Positions 12,096-23,225 of a stretch of 64,000 nucleotides of DNA are shown piece after piece. This stretch comes from Hygrocybe punicea (Eukaryota > Basidiomycota > Agaricomycetes > Agaricales > Hygrophoraceae). A program made the position numbers and the translations under genes. The notes beneath the pieces are model-generated. The model was not told the DNA's origin. It searched no databases and saw only the letters and a program-made list of their open reading frames with translations. How positions within the stretch are numbered: position 1 is the first letter of the stretch; each line of letters begins with the position of its first letter. The stretch covers positions 2,356,001-2,420,000 of the forward strand of contig OY744470.1 in assembly GCA_963556145.1 (NCBI GenBank), in the 5' to 3' direction.

Positions 12096-12130
12096 CCCAC
12101 ACATCCCACACATCGTCTCCTGCTACAAAT

Positions 12131-14100
12131 ATGCCTGAAACAACATTTACCACCCAGCAACTCTCTATGCTCAAAAGCCAACTTGAAGATTTTCGGGCGG
12201 CAGCCAAAAAAGACCGAGTTAAGATCATGAGAGAGGTACATCAAAAGATTGTTGGTGCACAAGGGAGGTCTGAGTCCCCCTTGGAATATATGGCCAGTAA
12301 AATGTTCATAGCATCCTAAATATGCTCACGGCCATCTGTAGAAAATAAAGGAGTGGTATTACAACAATGGACATCGAAATACTCAAAAGCCGACGCATAA
12401 CTATGTAACAAAATGGACAGTCAAGAAAGTTGTAGCTCATGAGAGAAAGGATGAGGTAGATGACAAAGTCACTGAGCTCTCCAATTCCACTCCAGGTTCC
12501 AAGGACTGGATGGCGAAGTATCAGGCTGGGCTTCAAGCCGTTTATGAACAGTTGACCGAAAAGGAGCTCAAGAACTATGAGGGATTGAAGGAGGAGTGGA
12601 ACTCAAGATCACCTCCCGCAAGAGTCCAACAAAAGTGGATCCTTAGCACACTGAACATGATGTGTTGTCTGATGTCACTAGAAATGCTACCAAACACGCC
12701 GTGAAATACATCAGAGACTTTGCCAAACAGATGCACCGGAATCTCGGCATGAGAGTCTTTGTGCTCTCAGCCTTTCACGATACGTCAGGGAATGTCCTGG
12801 TTTCTTCGTATGCAGTTGCTTTCGACCCATTAACCAGCTACTTATACATGTGTCAAAACAGGCATGACTTCAATGACGAGCTCAGGAACAGGTCATTCAT
12901 CAAATCTAAACCCAATTGGCAGAACGGCTCAGTGATGACCAAGCAGGAATCATATGCATCCGAGGAACTGGGTGAGTATAAAGTTTACCTACTGGTACGA
13001 TCTGAATTGACATGGTCATCTTATTGGTATTGTTATCGGCATTGGCATTGTCATCGGCATTGGCATGTCACCACAGGAAATTTGGATGACCGGGATAATG
13101 ATGGTGAACGAGAAACAGTTTTGGCCAAAAAGCCGAAGGTCCACTTAGATGACAAGGGTATTCCAAGACTACCAGCATTCTCAGGGATGAGCAGACCCAA
13201 CCTGGATGAAATGAAGACGTTGATCCAGGACTTCGTTAACTGCCATTACCGTAAGTCATTTTGCCATCATAGAAATCATCATTCACATAGCTACAGAGAT
13301 ACGGTCCGGTGATAGCTCGGCATCGGTGCCTTGGGGTGACATCGGCCAGCATCAGGACGAATACATATCAAGGGAGTTTTTGCCGGCTGGGTTTCAACTT
13401 CGAGATCCATCGAAACTAACAAAACAAAATGCAACCGCTCTGCTGGAATTCTGGTACAAGAGACAGGACGATAAGAAGGTCAAGACAACATTGGAATTCC
13501 GGGGCTTCAAAGGAAAAAATGGCCAGGTCGACAAATCTCCCGCCTCTAATCTCAGCGGGCAACGAGGGTCAACATCAAAGCCAACACGACGTTCAAGTGA
13601 AGTTGACGAATCTGATGATGACTCCGAATCGGATTCATCATCTGATACTACTACGAAGTCACCTCTGAGACGAAAAAACAGGGACAAGGGGAAAGGGAAG
13701 GGGAAGGCCTATGAGGATTTCCCATCTGACGACGAATGTGATGGAGATGAATGGAGTGTTTACCATGAAGATGTGAATGACGTCCCTGCAAAGGATATTC
13801 CTACTGCTGCAACACCATTGAGACTACCAGACATTGATGATCCCAAAGACAGGTTCTGGTACCTGTGTTTGTTATCAGATGATGTCGAGTATCAGGCCAG
13901 TTTACAAGCTTTAAATAAACTTCCTGTGAATGATTTTTATGTAATGTGAATTCTGAGTTGACCGATGTGACATTTGACTTAGGACGATGATAGGCCGGCA
14001 CCACTCCCGAAAACGACACCGTCTTGGGCAACTTGGAAGTATAAAAAAATGACTGCTCCGAAAACTATCCATTCCTCAGTCTCAGCTGTGTATTCAAGGA
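12131..14100 (+). CDS. Unknown agaric-type gene divergent from KDZ
   Basis: A plus-strand gene with at least five exons and consistent GT-AG introns. Segments in order: a basic N-terminal region (KDRVKIMREVHQKIV), PTHNYVTKWTVKK, TPGSKDWMAKYQAGL, EEWNSRSPP, then NATKHAVKYIRDFAKQM with GMRVFVLSAF, and later IPRLPA, PWGDIGQHQ and LLEFWYKRQDDKK. A Ser/Asp-rich acidic and basic tail follows (13560-13800). I recall similar proteins as a large lineage-specific family in mushroom genomes but know no function and see no catalytic motif. One intron (about 12973-13078) contains a GGCATT repeat. The 3' end appears to run into a repeat element near 14102, so the true stop is unknown. Its divergent pairing with KDZ suggests it is a passenger or helper of that element. 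Confidence 0.55.
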
Positions 14101-14101
14101 T

Positions 14102-14606
14102 TAGCGTGGATGACGGGACGGGGACACATACCAAGAGGCCGGGCGGTGGGCGCACCACCCACCTGGCCACTGCCCTCATTCGCGGTTGTCCACCTTGCAC
14201 CCCGGTCGCGTTGGTGTTCTTGGTGGTTGTGGTAATGGTCGTGGCCATGGTCACGGCCATGGTCGTTATCATCGTCGCCATCATTGTGGCTGTTGCCATT
14301 GTCGTTCACCTGCCGCCATCCTTGTTTTCGTCCTCGTTTTGATTCGCATAGTTATGTTTTACCTGTCAGATTCATTAGAATAATATAAAAAACTCAATGA
14401 AAAAGAGAAACTTACCTCGGGTTAGGAACCAGGCATCGCCTGGTCTCTGCTGGTGTTGGTTGAGCGACGCCTTGAAACCGCATGACTTAAAAGTCACGGG
14501 TAACCCGTCGTGGGTATGGGTATAGCCACAGGTCAGAAAAGTGTGACCCAGACCCGAACCCATGGCTTACCCGCGGCAAAACCCGCGGGTTTACCCATAC
14601 CCGTGC
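14102..14606. mobile_element. Partial non-autonomous hAT-like element
   Basis: The right end, read inward, is TAGTGAATGGCACGGGTATGGG. It resembles the terminal and subterminal sequence of the hAT elements at 27159 and 41367. The interior has a GGGCGGTGGGCGCACCACCC palindrome and a GGTCATGGCC-type repeat. The left end (TAGCGTGGATGACGGG) is only similar and I found no matching 8-bp flanks, so this may be truncated. Confidence 0.5.
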
Positions 14607-14607
14607 C

Positions 14608-14841
14608 ATTCACTATATATGGTAGTGCAGTGGTTGTTGACCGCTAAGATATTTATGTGGAATTGAATTATATTTACCTCTCTCTGAGAGCGCTTTTATA
14701 CTACTAGCTAAGTCTACTAGAAGTTTCTTGTGGTAAGTAGAATAACTGCTGCGCTTCAGCATTATTCATCGGACAGGTGTGTTTGAGTTCCGGGGTCACG
14801 TGATACGGATTATTAATCTTTTCCGCGTCTATTCGGCCACA
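14608..14841 (-). repeat. Copia LTR fragment (related to 1738-1995)
   Basis: From ATATATGGTAGTGCAG to CTATTCGGCCAC it follows 1756-1981 closely, with scattered transitions and a small deletion. Both ends of the LTR are lost: the left end abuts the hAT-like element and the right end unrelated sequence. The following 250 bases up to 15098 hold no gene I can support. Confidence 0.75.
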
Positions 14842-15098
14842 AGGAGAAAGCACTGTTTTCATTCTCACGGTGCTAATTTGGGGTCACGGCGGATTTTTTT
14901 CAAATGGATTATCATTATGAAACGCCCTGATGTGTGAAGGTTCTGCAATACTACTACAATTAACCAGGAAAGTCGTCGCTGACGCCGTTCGCTTTGCTGT
15001 ATCAGCCGATCTACGTCGATGTAGTCTCAACTGAACAAAGACATTTCTGTTAGTTGAAGCACTGGCGGGAAAGGAATGGCTGAAGACTTGCCTCCGAA

Positions 15099-15491
15099 TC
15101 AGTGTTCACCCTGTCTATAGGTGTAATGGCATTTGGTGGATCGAAATGCGGGCGTATCCTGGCAAGAATACTGTTTGTCTACCTGCCAGACAAAAGCATC
15201 ACCGAGGCAACTTCCATCTTCAGAACTGTACAGATTGCAGTGGGGGTAACGTGGATTACCCGCCGGCGTGATGCCCTCCGTGAGCAGGACACTCTGGCCA
15301 ACTTCACCGTTGCTGATCACATTGCACTCCCCATTCCACTGGTGGTGGTCGATCGGCTTGGCATCGCCAAAACGCACAGCCTCGTCGGGGCACTTCATCT
15401 CAACATAGGGGTACATATAGCCCCACTTACTGGCAGCAAGCACTTGGATGATGCCAGTGAGCGAGGCGACAACGACCAATGTGAGCTTCAT
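15099..15491 (-). CDS. Small secreted cysteine-rich protein
   Basis: A single uninterrupted frame of 130 residues. The first 20 or so residues (MKLTLVVVASLTG, then IIQVLAAS) form a clear signal peptide with a likely cleavage site after Ala-Ala or Ala-Ser. The mature part has six cysteines (in KCPDE, ECNV, HCNLY, SCLGD, SCQD and KCHY), which would allow three disulfides, plus many Tyr, Gly and His. I recognise no family. Size, export signal and even cysteine count fit the small secreted proteins typical of plant-associated and saprotrophic fungi. The region upstream of its start is occupied by a 179-bp tandem array, which could affect expression. The gene lies tail-out from the next host gene and has no breaks. 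Confidence 0.75.
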   Translation of the reverse strand: MKLTLVVVASLTGIIQVLAASKWGYMYPYVEMKCPDEAVRFGDAKPIDHHQWNGECNVISNGEVGQSVLLTEGITPAGNPRYPHCNLYSSEDGSCLGDAFVWQVDKQYSCQDTPAFRSTKCHYTYRQGEH

Positions 15492-15599
15492 TTGGATGGC
15501 CTAGAAACCAAGTCACAGTTTAACGGGGGGATTTGGGGGGTGTTAATGCTTACTGCGGATTGAGGCCTATTGGGGTTTGAAGGTTGAGGGTTCCGAACG

Positions 15600-16520
15600 T
15601 TGGCAGGTATTTATTCTGTAGCGATTTGTGTAAGGGTTGGATTGAAGGCTAGGGCTGTTGATTTGGTTATTGCAAATATTTCTGGGGAAACGGCTGTTGC
15701 TCACCGTAGGTTTGCGTAGTACGGTAAACGTCAAGTTGAGCTCAGGCCTTACCCAGGGATGTTGTCCAAAGGCCAAGGGCTAGAAATGTTGCCATGGACG
15801 TTATATTGGTGTAAGGGTTGGATTGAAGACCAGGACTTTTGATTTCGTTTGCAAATAATTCTGGGAAAACGGCTGTTGCTCACCGTAGATTTGCGTAGTA
15901 CGGTAAACGTCAAGTTGAGCTCAGGCCTTACCCAGGGATGTTGTCCAAAGGCCAAGGGCTAGAAATGTTGCCATGGACGTTATATTGGTGTAAGGGTTGG
16001 ATTGAAGACCAGGACTTTTGATTTCGTTTGCAAATAATTCTGGGAAAACGGCTGTTGCTCACCGTAGATTTGCGTAGTACGGTAAACGTCAAGTTGAGCT
16101 CAGGCCTTACCCAGGGATGTTGTCCAAAGGCCAAGGGCTAGAAATGTTGCCATGGACGTTATATTGGTGTAAGGGTTGGATTGAAGACCAGGACTTTTGA
16201 TTTCGTTTGCAAATAATTCTGGGAAAACGGCTGTTGCTCACCGTAGATTTGCGTAGTACGGTAAACGTCAAGTTGAGCTCAGGCCTTACCCAGGGATGTT
16301 GTCCAAAGGCCAAGGGCTAGAAATGTTGCCATGGACGTTATATTGGTGTAAGGGTTGGATTGAAGACCAGGACTTTTGATTTCGTTTGCAAATAATTCTG
16401 GGAAAACGGCTGTTGCTCACCGTAGATTTGCGTAGTACGGTAAACGTCAAGTTGAGCTCAGGCCTTACCCAGGGATGTTGTTCAAAGCCTAGGCTAGGTA
16501 GGCCAAGGGCTAGAGAAGTA
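15600..16520. repeat. 179-bp tandem repeat, five copies
   Basis: The phrase TAAGGGTTGGATTGAAG starts at 15631, 15812, 15991, 16170 and 16349, a spacing of 181 and then 179 three times. The first and last units are diverged and the middle ones are almost identical. Each unit also carries GGCCTTACCCAGGGATGTTGT. The array lies between the secreted-protein gene and the pseudouridine synthase gene. Confidence 0.95.
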
Positions 16521-16698
16521 TGTTACTATTTGTACAGTATGACAGCCCCCGGGACGAGACCAGCCTGGATGATACTGTGTTTTCCGAAATTTGCCTAACT
16601 CGGAACTTCAGCCTCCTCCCCCAAGTCCTGGCTCCCCTCTTCGCCTATCTACGGCGTACATTACCTGTATTTTATAGATCGATTCCCTGCTGGAAACC

Positions 16699-18988
16699 AT
16701 GTTCTCTGGGTCCCAGAGCCGGTCGACTCCTTCCAATGCAGTAGCCCCAGTTCTGAAGAAGATTGCACCATATTGGTATCCATACACGACAATGGCAAAA
16801 GGTCGCTGGCTTGGACGCGAAATTCTGGAAGTTGTGTCAACTGAGTTTCGTGATCGTTCTGTGGAATATTATGTGGGCCATCTATTCCTAAAACGCGTAC
16901 CAACGTCAATTCATGGATGTATCGTGCAGAGATATGCCCTGGAGTCAGGTGTTACGACGATAAACGGCCGCATTGCAAAACCCAATTCGATAATCAGGGA
17001 TGGAGACCGTATTGAGTCTGTATCTCCTCTTGACAATCACTATGCCCATATATCTTGTATCCTCAAAACTTTCAGCTTGAATATCATTTGTTTCCATACT
17101 AAAAACAAGACGTCTTCAGGAATATTGTCCATAGACATGAACCACCAGTAACTTCGAGGCCGGTCAAGGTGCTCTTTCATGATGTGCAGCGTGAATTTAT
17201 TGTTGTGGATAAACCAGGCAGCATTGTTCGTTAGTTTGATTCCTCTCAACCTTCCCCAGCTTATTCCTCGCGTTCTCCGTGCAGCCGGTTCACGCATCAG
17301 GTCGATACTTCCGCAATACCCTTGTGGAAATCCTAAAAAACGAATTAGGGTACGAGAAAGTTTACAGTACGTAAAAAATTAACCATTTTGTTGCACCATT
17401 TTATGACATCGATGATCCAACTTCGTAGCCGTTAACAGGCTTGACAGATTAACTTCAGGGTTAATGATAATCCCTCTCTCCTCTGAGCGTGCGCATAGTG
17501 TTTCAGAAGAATTCACGGCAGGCACAGTTCGGAAAGAATACATTGCCAGATGTCAAGGTGAATTTCCTGCGTACGTTTTCCCCCGTGTCCGGAAGTCAAA
17601 TTCCCTCCATCTAATATTTTAATTGACCAAAGCGATGAAGTTGTGTGCGACAAGCCTCTGTTGACAGTAGATCGACAGATGGGTTTAAATATTGTGCACC
17701 CGGAGGGCAAGGTATCAACATGTTTTTATCCCGTTGATGGCACTTCAATGTTTAACATTTCCTTGTCAGCATGCCAAAACCATATTCAATCGATTGCATT
17801 ATGACGCCAATACTGATACCAGCGTCATTCATTGTATGTCCACTTACCTTGATACATCCCAAGAACTATTCTTATCATACTAAATGTTCAGGTCAACCCT
17901 TGACCGGCCGCTGTACGCTCCATCACTGCCCTTTCCGTAGGCTGCTCTGATATCATTGGGCCTTCCCGTAGCCCATCAGCTTAGAGTACATCTACAGTAT
18001 GTTGGGCATCCCATAGCCAATGATCCAATCTATTCTGAAGCCAAAATCTGGGTGGGTTCGCTCGCCTAGCGACCCTTTTTACTTCGTGTAGATTTTTTTT
18101 TTCTAACAAGTCTGTAGCAGGGGAGTAAACTAGGGAAAGATGGCATCGATCTCGTACCCAGCAATGACCGTTTAGCCCCCGTGGCCCCACCTCATATCAA
18201 GACCGAAGGAAACCCCGAATTACTGTCTTCCTCTCCTGCCCAATTGCATCCACCAGCATCTGGATCGAAATCAAAACCTCTACCACGCGAAACGGGGCAT
18301 GATATCGGTATGGGTTCACCAGTGGCTCTATCTTCAGAGGCGGTGGGTGTAATTACTCGTTTGCGCAATATGAAGGTCAGAAATTGGAGTCCCCTCGCCT
18401 GTCAGAATGAGCAATGTCGTATCGTACTGATATCTTCATCCTAATCAGGACGAAGATGAAGATTGGAGTCGCTGGCGGGACGTCATTTTCCGTGCTAAAG
18501 GAGCCCTTTTTCCTCGAGACATAAAGGTAAAGCCAGTCCCTCCACAAAACAGAAGACAAAGAGGGGGACCAGGCTTTATCGACGGCCATAACTCAGAGGA
18601 AGAAACACATCTGGGTCTTAAATCTTTGAATATTGTAACCTCAGGTTCGCAAACAACCACCATACCTTCTGATGCAACATCGCTCGACCAGGTGTCGACA
18701 AAGAAGGCTCCCCAGAGATCGAATATCATGGAATCACCCTTATCCCCGTTATCATCCACGACCTCATCCACGGCTTCCGGCACAAAATCTCAGAATGCCG
18801 AGGCTGATGATTGCATGAATCCAGATGAAAGCATGTACTGCACAGAATGCTTTGTGCCATTGCACCCAGACCCCAAACCAGAGAGGCTTTATATTTTCTT
18901 ACATGCATTGAGGTACACGACCAGCTTGGGCTGCTTTGAGACGGAGATGCCAGAATGGGCAGAGGAGGGCTGGGTTTGGAATCGGTGA
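16699..18988 (+). CDS. PUS9: RluA-family tRNA pseudouridine synthase, Pus9-like
   Basis: Enzymes of this family isomerise uridine to pseudouridine in RNA; Pus9/Rib2-type members act at tRNA position 32. The N-terminus has [20 protein letters not shown] and an S4-like segment ([13 protein letters not shown]). Further on are VVDKPGSI, the catalytic motif [10 protein letters not shown] (about 17435), QPLTGR followed by [13 protein letters not shown], and [12 protein letters not shown] long Ser/Pro-rich linker leads to the C-terminal [14 protein letters not shown] and [15 protein letters not shown] typical of fungal members. I count about nine short introns (for example 16873-16929), all with GT-AG ends that keep frame. 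No break is seen, so this is a working housekeeping gene and marks the host island. The gene name is by family resemblance only. Confidence 0.87.
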
Positions 18989-19093
18989 AGGTGGTGTGTT
19001 ATCAACAGACATTAACTAGGAATTGACAGTAGAAGTCTTGTGAATAACACACAAGCCGAGGTGAAAAATAGGTGATGCGTTCTCGGTGTTTCA

Positions 19094-20073
19094 TTACTGA
19101 AGGGAGGAATGATAAAAAAGTAACCCTTTCAACGCTTACGAGTCTTACCTTGATGAATTTGGCCATAAACTTTCTTCAGGCCCACCAGATGGTTAAATCG
19201 TAGGGCTCCAAGAATCGAGGAATATACTCACCTGTGGAATTCGGTCCGCAAGAGATCATTGACGAAATTTGAACCTTTGTCTCTGGTTGACATTGCCTGA
19301 TTCTTGAATATCAGATCTAGATTACACGAGTCAGCCTCAACCTTCAAGATAAATCTCTGCTAATGAACTAACCATCGTCCCACCGTCTTTTCACTGCGAA
19401 AGTTCCCGGCACAGTCGTGTTAACACCACCAGGTGTCTGTTGGCCAAGCGCAGCAGCCAAGTTCAGTAAGGGATTGGCGGTGGCAATTTCAGCTTCCCGA
19501 ACAGCAGCGGCTGAAGCTGATTGTTCGCGGTCTTGGCGCTCCTTCTCCTGTGCCCGTTCTCGCTTGATTTTTTCGAGCTCGCGCAACAACTCGGCGGTGT
19601 CGTCTTCGTCTTCGTCCTCGTCGTCTTCTTCGTCTTCGTCCACCTTGTCTGGACTAGATTTGTTGCCCTCACGCTCACTCTCACTGTCATCGCCATCATC
19701 CTTATCTAGTTCCAGCGCCTGCTGCAGGAGCTTCCTCCGCTTATTCGCCTCCTCATTCGCAGGCCCATCTTCAATGGGGAGTGGAGGTTTCCCTTCCGCT
19801 TTCCGCTTCTTATTTCTCGCCTCCTGCTCTGCTAGCAAAAGTTCTGCGCGAAGATCCCTTGCCTTTACCTCGGATGTCGATGTTTGTCCAGGTTGACTAG
19901 TATGCGTGGAATGTTGACCTGTTAGAATTACAAAAAACATGGGTGTGTGAAATGATATACCGAAATTTTAGCTTGGTGTGGGCGGCCATATCCCTCACGG
20001 AAAACTGGCGAGATCCACCTTTGACATCTTTGGCTTGAGCGGGATCCCATGTCGGCCTGTGAGCTGTAGACAT
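19094..20073 (-). CDS. CWC15: Spliceosome-associated protein Cwc15
   Basis: Cwc15 (Cwf15) is a small subunit of the Prp19/NTC-associated spliceosome. The gene starts at 20073 with a conserved N-terminus (TAHRPTWDPAQ, FSVRDMAAHTKLKFR). The middle is highly acidic with a coiled region (VDEDEEDDEDEDEDD, then LLRELEKIKRERAQE), followed by NPLLNLAAAL. The C-terminus is conserved (KRRWDD, DLIFKNQA, FVNDLLRTEFHRKFMAKFIK). Exons are about 20073-19961, 19896-19373, 19316-19232 and 19173-19149. The stop TAA (19096-19094) sits alone after a last intron. Splice sites all fit, and the order of conserved blocks matches the whole family. Confidence 0.92.
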
Positions 20074-20906
20074 AGCCAATCGTATCGCCGAGTCGGGAAA
20101 GGGAAAGTGACTTTGCAACTTGATCACCCAAGTTATGGGACTTAGCTAACACAAGGACCTGCCTTTTTTGAACATGCCTTTTTCGTGTATCGGAAGACGA
20201 AATTCCAATATACACACTTTTAGCTACCCAATTTTTTTAATTTAGCAATCTGAATAGATTATTTTTACGGCTGGCAAGTGACCGACCACCAACGTGACCC
20301 CCTTCGTTTGCAAGTCACCGTCCTCTAACGTGACCCACCTTCCTTTGCGCAATCTTTTGTCCACCCCTTTCCCACCTGCTTTCTCCTACATTCACTTCTG
20401 CGTCACGTCCTTCATCGTTATTCGCCTTTCCTTCGCTTACTGGAAAAATCCTTCAATGTAAAATTGGTTTACCACCCTTACATCGTGTACTGTATTAACA
20501 TTGTGTCCTTCAGATGTATACCTGTCAGGGTTTTCCCCGTGAGGCTGCTGTGCAGCATGACGATGTTCATGCATTCTGTCCTCTTCTTTGAAGCACAGCC
20601 AGTTTCTTCTTACATATACACCCTTCATCATCGTTTCATCTTTGAAATCTTTGATATGTCATATTCAGAAAACAAGATCGCCGTCTGTTTGCTCCACTCC
20701 TCTCCATTGTCAATGGTGCACAATGATCGCTCCACATCCATTCCACCTTTCATCATCTTTAATCCTTCTCCACCCTCCACACACTTAAATAACACTACAC
20801 ATACAATCCATTTGCCCTCAACAATGCCTGGCACCACCCAACTTTTCGGCCTACTTCCACTCTCTAACGTTCAAAAACTATTCCCTGACAACCGAGAACA
20901 GTTACG
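20074..20906. other. Spacer between CWC15 and the Helitron ORF1
   Basis: This stretch holds the CWC15 promoter side and, probably, the Helitron 5' end, which I could not place. A phrase close to CAAGTGACCG, CCAACGTGACCC recurs twice at 20275-20335. No gene is supported. Confidence 0.4.
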
Positions 20907-21757
20907 ATGGACACTGAGATTGTCATTGGGTTCACCGAAAACTCAAACATCGAAACTGTCAATGCCGTCCTCTATCACTTTGTTCCTTTTTCAAAGACTG
21001 ACGTCGTTGACGGCCTTTACTTTGTACAAGGTTGTGTTTCATCCATGGACTCTTGCCTTCCTGTCGGCGACAAGTTCCACCATGAAGATTATGAGTTCTG
21101 CATCGAAGCCGAACAAATGCACCCCGTCGCCGGTGCTCCCGATTTAACTCCTTTACAGCCCTTCATAACCATCTCTGGTGTTGTACGTACATCCGTCTTC
21201 CCAAATCCGCTCCCTCTAAGTTGAATTGTTTCAACTACAGTCTGGCCCACAGATCAGCGAGCGTGAATTCCAAGTTGACGTAGAACAGTGGTTTATGGGG
21301 ATGTCCCACTTGGCAGGTTTCATAGCCACTTTTTCTCCCCTCAGCTGTCGTTTCACGCAGAAATCTTCCCCCCATCAAGGCACCACCATATCTGTCACAG
21401 GCTGCATATGTGGACTCTCCATCACCACACAGGGCGACGAAGTCATCAAAAGAATGGCACTTGAGGTCCGAGGCATTGGTTTCCTGGGAACAGATACAGC
21501 TGCCATGCCAATGTCACCTGTCAAAGGCAAAGGTGTGTTCCTGGTCGTTCTGATGCTTACTCTGCTTCGCTTCTCACATCTTCCATCCAGGTAAAGCTTC
21601 CAAATTCAATTGGACATCACACCCTGCCCCCACTTCCTCTAAACCTTCAACGTCCACTCAAGAAGTTCCTCTCCCTCTCCCTGTCCCCGAAGAGATGCCC
21701 ATCCCAGCGAATTCGTCCCATTCCAAAAAAAGAGTTCGTGTCAAAGAAGAGTTGTGA
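20907..21757 (+). CDS. Helitron ORF1, OB-fold/RPA-like protein
   Basis: Three exons (20907-21182, 21241-21532, 21591-21757) join in frame to 244 codons plus stop. Visible segments are NAVLYHFVPF, DGLYFVQGCVSS, FCIEAEQMHP, then GTTISVTGCICGL and a basic C-terminal tail (KKRVRVKEEL). The pattern of a short strand followed by DG, aromatic and VxG resembles oligonucleotide-binding folds, and it resembles the second ORF at 32419/42773. Single-strand-binding helper proteins are known in some Helitrons. The OB-fold call is inference from pattern, not from a recognised motif. No stop codons interrupt this gene, unlike the helicase. Confidence 0.6.
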
Positions 21758-22138
21758 TCTTATTCTCTCGCTATCCACATTATGCGCACATTTATGTTCT
21801 GATTGTATATCAAAGTTTCATTCACAACTCAGAAGAAAAAATCAACTTACTATTACCCCACACTCCGATGTCCTAACTCTGATATGAACTAATGTCCATA
21901 CCGCTGTCGAATACAACAGATGAATATGCATCAGACCCCTCCTCTGTCCTTCATCTACATTTCTTTGTTGTGAATTCATGGGTGATTGTTTACTGACTGC
22001 ACTGGTCGCCCTCTGTTCCCTTATGTTCTCCCAACACAAAATCTGCCATGTCGATCTTCGCGATCACGCTCACTAAGCATTTCTCTTTCATATGTCAGTC
22101 CTTTCCCTTGATTGGTTCATTCCCTGCTCCTCCCATTA

Positions 22139-22930
22139 CAGTGGTTTTCATAAACATGCGGAAAAGTTGAAAAAAGATTTGAGGTGTAAAAATTTTGGAC
22201 TTGGTGAAAATTCTCTTGTATCTCATGGAATACTGCATGGATTGAGATGGTTATAGAGGGAAAGTTGTACTATTTCTTAAGGGCTTTCTACTCCTGTAAT
22301 TACATTTGGACCATATTTAGTGTATGGTCAGTTGTAGATGAAATAACAGGGAAACCAGGATTTTTTGAGACCCAAAATGATATTGTCAAATTATGGCATC
22401 AAATGAGCTCCTATGAAGAAGATTGTAGGGAGAAAATTGTTCATTTTTTCAAGGGCTAGAAGTACATATACCATGTTTTTCTTGATTTTTGTGTTTTGAG
22501 CCAATATTTATAATTCTTGCAGTATTCTAATCCCAATGCAATCAAAAATAGTACTGATGTAATATTGGCTCAAAACACAAAAATCAAGAAAAACATGGTA
22601 TATGTACTTCTAGCCCTTGAAAAAATGAACAATTTTCTCCCTACAATCTTCTGCATAGGAGCTCATTTGATGCCATAATTTGACAATATCATTTTGGGTC
22701 TCAAAAAATCCTGGTTTCCCTGTTATTTCATCTACAACTGACCATACACTAAATATGGTCCAAATGTAATTACAGGAGTAGAAAGCCCTTAAGAAATAGT
22801 ACAACTTTCCCTCTATAACCATCTCAATCCATGCAGTATTCCATGAGATACAAGAGAATTTTCACCAAGTCCAAAATTTTTACACCTCAAATCTTTTTTC
22901 AACTTTTCCGCATGTTTATGAAAACCGCTG
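22139..22930. mobile_element. 792-bp foldback element with TA target site
   Basis: The two halves are near-perfect inverted copies of about 390 bases around a short loop near 22525-22560. The ends read CAGTGGTTTTCATAAAC and, inverted, CAGCGGTTTTCATAAAC, each flanked by TA, as for Tc1/mariner elements. Mirrored open frames of 70 codons on the two arms are a result of the palindrome. It sits between Helitron ORF1 and the Rep gene. A phrase around ACTAAGCAT and CATATGTCA occurs on both sides of it (22047-22137 and 22938-23028). Confidence 0.85.
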
Positions 22931-23225
22931 TAACTGTGTCGATCATCCCGATTACTCCTACTAAGCATGTCTCTCCCATATGTCACCTGTCCTTTCCCAT
23001 AATTGGTTCGTACTCTGCTGCAAACGTTACCTGTCCTGCTCACCATGTGCTTCGTCCTGATCAGCCCACCAAGCATGACTATGTACTCTGCTGCAAACAT
23101 TCTCCCTCCCATTAACCATGCCCCTCTCCCATGCCCCTCTCTATTGAAGCCGAATGCATTCACAGTAGGAAACGCCGTGCTGACAAAAAACATGAGCAAG
23201 ACAATGCTCAAAAAAAGACTCGCAA

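Noticed and set aside
15567..16313. Four identical 68-codon frames in tandem
   Set aside because: They follow the 179-bp tandem array unit by unit. As 179 is not a multiple of three the frame does not run through, and no start context or homology supports them.
15600..16520. CRISPR-like array
   Set aside because: The units are contiguous with no unique spacers, the period is 179 bases, and the genome is eukaryotic.
19417..19896. Ser-rich plus-strand frame
   Set aside because: It is the antisense shadow of the acidic CWC15 exon.
782..20906. tRNA or rRNA genes
   Set aside because: I looked for A-box and B-box pairs and conserved rRNA phrases while reading and saw none. A dedicated RNA gene scan would settle it.
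22247..22822. Two mirrored 70-codon frames
   Set aside because: Again produced by the palindrome of the 792-bp foldback element.
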